Made by a program: the position numbers and the translations under genes. From Candidatus Woesearchaeota archaeon UBA153 (GTDB taxonomy: Archaea > Nanobdellota > Nanobdellia > Woesearchaeales > UBA525), in contig DASH01000044.1 of the NCBI GenBank assembly GCA_002503705.1, positions 1 through 29,377 of the forward strand: a stretch of DNA of 29,377 nucleotides, in the 5' to 3' direction. Below the pieces are notes generated by a model. The model searched no databases, was not told the origin of the DNA, and was given only the letters and a program-made list of their open reading frames with translations. Below are positions 28,035 through 29,377 of this stretch, piece by piece (within the stretch, counting starts at the first letter, position 1; every line of letters starts with the position of its first letter).

Positions 28035-28793
28035 TCACCCGACAAGCAGCAGCAGGGCCATGACACCGATGCCGGCGAGGATGGCGACGAGTTGCGCCAC
28101 GTTCCGCGCCACGCGAGTCTCCTTGTGCAGTTCGGGAATCAGGTCTGTGCCGGCGAGGTAGAGGAAGGTGCCCGCCGCGAAGGGCAAGAGGTACGGTATG
28201 ATGCCTTGAACGGCGTCGCTGATGAGGAGCGTGAGGAGCGCCCCGAGGAGGGCGGTGAGCGCGGAGAGGAAGTTCCAGAGGAGCGCCTTCACCCTGCTGA
28301 ACCCGCCGTGGATGAGGACTGCGAAGTCGCCGACCTCTTGGGGAATCTCGTGGAGGAGGACGGCGATCGTCGTCGCGAAGCCGACGGGCGTGCTGACGAG
28401 ATAGGCCGCCGCGATCACGGCGCCGTCGATGAAGTTGTGGATGCCGTCGCCGAGGAGGTTGATGACCGCGAAGGGTTTGACCTCGTGGAGGTGGTGTTCG
28501 CAGTGCTGGCCGTGACAGTGGTGCCAATGGATGAATTTCTCCGTCAGGAAAGTGAAGAGGAAGCCGCTGAGGAGGATGAGCGCGACCATCGGGGTGAAAC
28601 CGAGCTCTTCCACAGTCTCGGGAAGAAGATGGAAAAAGACGCCGCCGAGGAGGCCGCCGACGCTGAACGCGACGAGTTCGAGGAGCAGGGATTGCAAGGT
28701 CTTCTTCTTCAAGGAGAGGAAGAGCAACCCGGTGAACGCGACGAGGCTGATCGCGAGGACGGAAGCGATCGTGTAGAGCGTCGCGTGGAGCAT
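28035..28793 (-). CDS. ZIP family divalent metal transporter
   Basis: 252 residues and about seven or eight membrane helices. Family motifs: LLGDGIHNFIDG (113-124; H119, N120, D123) in TM4 and LLHEIPQEVGDF (146-157; H148, E149, E153) in TM5 form the binuclear metal site. The loop between TM3 and TM4 is His-rich, HWHHCHGQHCEHHLHE (89-104), a typical metal-sensing loop. It imports Zn2+ and perhaps Fe2+/Mn2+ across the cytoplasmic membrane. The start is the ATG at 28793, with a TATA box at 28816-28825. Placed between a tRNA and an E1-like gene, so no operon partner. Metal import would also serve the P-type ATPase and zinc-ribbon proteins in this window, which is only context. Confidence 0.92.
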   Translation of the reverse strand: MLHATLYTIASVLAISLVAFTGLLFLSLKKKTLQSLLLELVAFSVGGLLGGVFFHLLPETVEELGFTPMVALILLSGFLFTFLTEKFIHWHHCHGQHCEHHLHEVKPFAVINLLGDGIHNFIDGAVIAAAYLVSTPVGFATTIAVLLHEIPQEVGDFAVLIHGGFSRVKALLWNFLSALTALLGALLTLLISDAVQGIIPYLLPFAAGTFLYLAGTDLIPELHKETRVARNVAQLVAILAGIGVMALLLLVG

Positions 28794-28815
28794 GAGCGGA
28801 GAGAATCAAGAGTTC

Positions 28816-28825
28816 GTTTAAAAGC
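28816..28825 (-). promoter_or_regulatory. TATA box for the ZIP transporter
   Basis: Minus strand GCTTTTAAAC, about 27 nt upstream of the ATG at 28793; leaderless type. Confidence 0.6.
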
Positions 28826-28836
28826 GTTGCGAAACG

Positions 28837-29377
28837 CTAGAGCCGCTTCTCTTTATACTTGCCAGTCCAGACGTCGAACGTGACCCGTTTGTTCACGCCC
28901 TTCCCGAGGAGGATTTTGAAGAGTTCCGCGACGACGAGCGCCGCGGCCGCGTGCGTCGCCGGACTGATCGCGCCGACCTTCTCCGTCGACGGCAGCTTCA
29001 GGCACTCGGCGAGCGCGTTCTTCGACACTTTTTTCACCGCGACGAGCAATTCCGCAGTACTGCCGGAATAGCGCGCGAGGACGAGCGGAATCTTCTGCTG
29101 TTGACAAAAATCAAAGACGAGCGTGTTGATCGAGTCGCTGTTCGACGTGTCGATGACGCAGTCCGCCTTGACGAGAAAGACATTGTTCGGCCCCAACTCT
29201 TCATGGAAGCTCTTCACCTGCAGCTTCGGGTTGACGTCCGCAATCCGGATCTTCGCCTGCTTCGCCTTGAACTTCGTGATGTCATCTTCAAGGTAGAGCG
29301 TCATCCGGTTCATGTCCATCTCTTCGACGCGGCCGCGGTCGATGATGCGCAGCTCGAAATCTTCGCGCGCGAGGATG
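28837..29377 (-). CDS. E1/ThiF-like adenylyltransferase fragment (5' end beyond window)
   Basis: About 180 residues are visible; the frame runs off the right edge, so the N terminus and the Gly-rich ATP-binding loop are missing. Visible: RIIDRGRVEEMDMNR (the D-x-D-x-V-E-x-x-N-L-x-R segment), TKFKAKQAKIRI (K-x-x-A), ADCVIDTSNSDS (the D-x-(V/I)-D-x-x-D region) and PLVLARYSG. It ends at GKYKEKRL without the C-terminal zinc/catalytic-Cys tail of full MoeB/ThiF/UBA proteins; no Cys is seen in the crossover-loop position. E1-like enzymes adenylate the C terminus of MoaD/ThiS/SAMP-type proteins. Whether this one keeps thioester chemistry is unclear. Confidence 0.8.
   Translation of the reverse strand, partial: ILAREDFELRIIDRGRVEEMDMNRMTLYLEDDITKFKAKQAKIRIADVNPKLQVKSFHEELGPNNVFLVKADCVIDTSNSDSINTLVFDFCQQQKIPLVLARYSGSTAELLVAVKKVSKNALAECLKLPSTEKVGAISPATHAAAALVVAELFKILLGKGVNKRVTFDVWTGKYKEKRL

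Overview
The window is archaeal chromosome: GC-rich, densely coded, with no rRNA and no phage block. Archaeal markers are a TFS transcript-cleavage factor, an S26B-type signal peptidase with a Ser/His active site, class III (Q-x-S-x-E) pilin signals, a COG1855-type KH/ATPase, an intron-bearing tRNA-Ser, the OapABC/ArvABC gene set, and archaeal promoters (TATA-like boxes about 25-30 bp upstream of starts). Many first-in-transcript genes look leaderless, while genes inside operons carry GGTGAT-type Shine-Dalgarno (SD) sequences. Short proteins, the pilin-MopE architecture and missing domains suggest a DPANN-type lineage (Woesearchaeota/Diapherotrites-like). That placement is inference; the domain Archaea is secure.

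Layout. 1-160: start of a radical SAM protein running off the left edge. 258-494: small DUF4190-like membrane protein. 516-4100: TatD nuclease and a divergent P-type Ca/Mn ATPase. 4169-5777 (minus): zinc ribbon, DUF2073 protein and small GTPase, i.e. the archaeal vesiculation set ArvC-ArvB-ArvA read backwards. 5892-9006 (minus): three class III signal-peptide proteins, the first a pilin fused to about six MopE-type metal-binding repeats. 9138-11367: MoxR-type AAA+ ATPase and VWA protein. 11727-13562 (minus): an orphan and a diadenylate-cyclase-like protein. 13809-15434: metallophosphoesterase, an unknown protein and a 25-residue ORF. 15683-16420: a radical SAM activase-like gene flanked by two inverted copies of a palindrome-rich element. 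16617-18569: thymidylate kinase, P-loop kinase and a eukaryote-like dCMP deaminase, a dTTP-supply cluster. 18592-19902 (minus): DUF167 protein, TFS and an FNR-like flavoprotein. 19982-21250: signal peptidase I, a zinc-ribbon membrane protein and a 50-residue protein. 21279-22887 (minus): TRASH-like zinc protein and SerRS. 23162-24508 (minus): PIN-less COG1855 ATPase. 24647-27663 (minus): secreted transglutaminase and a methyltransferase. 27810-27940 (minus): tRNA-Ser(GCU) with a 48-nt intron. 28035-28793 (minus): ZIP transporter. 28837-29377 (minus): E1/ThiF-like protein running off the right edge.

Most unusual signals: the inverted structured element around the radical SAM gene; an IS6-like MITE with target duplication next to serS; a three-copy dyad repeat; the pilin-MopE fusion; the diadenylate-cyclase-like gene whose promoter is bracketed by direct repeats; a leader made of tandem SD-like repeats before the KH-ATPase; and long polypurine leaders. 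The Arv set, pilins, signal peptidase, secreted transglutaminase and vesicle-type GTPase together suggest strong investment in the cell surface.
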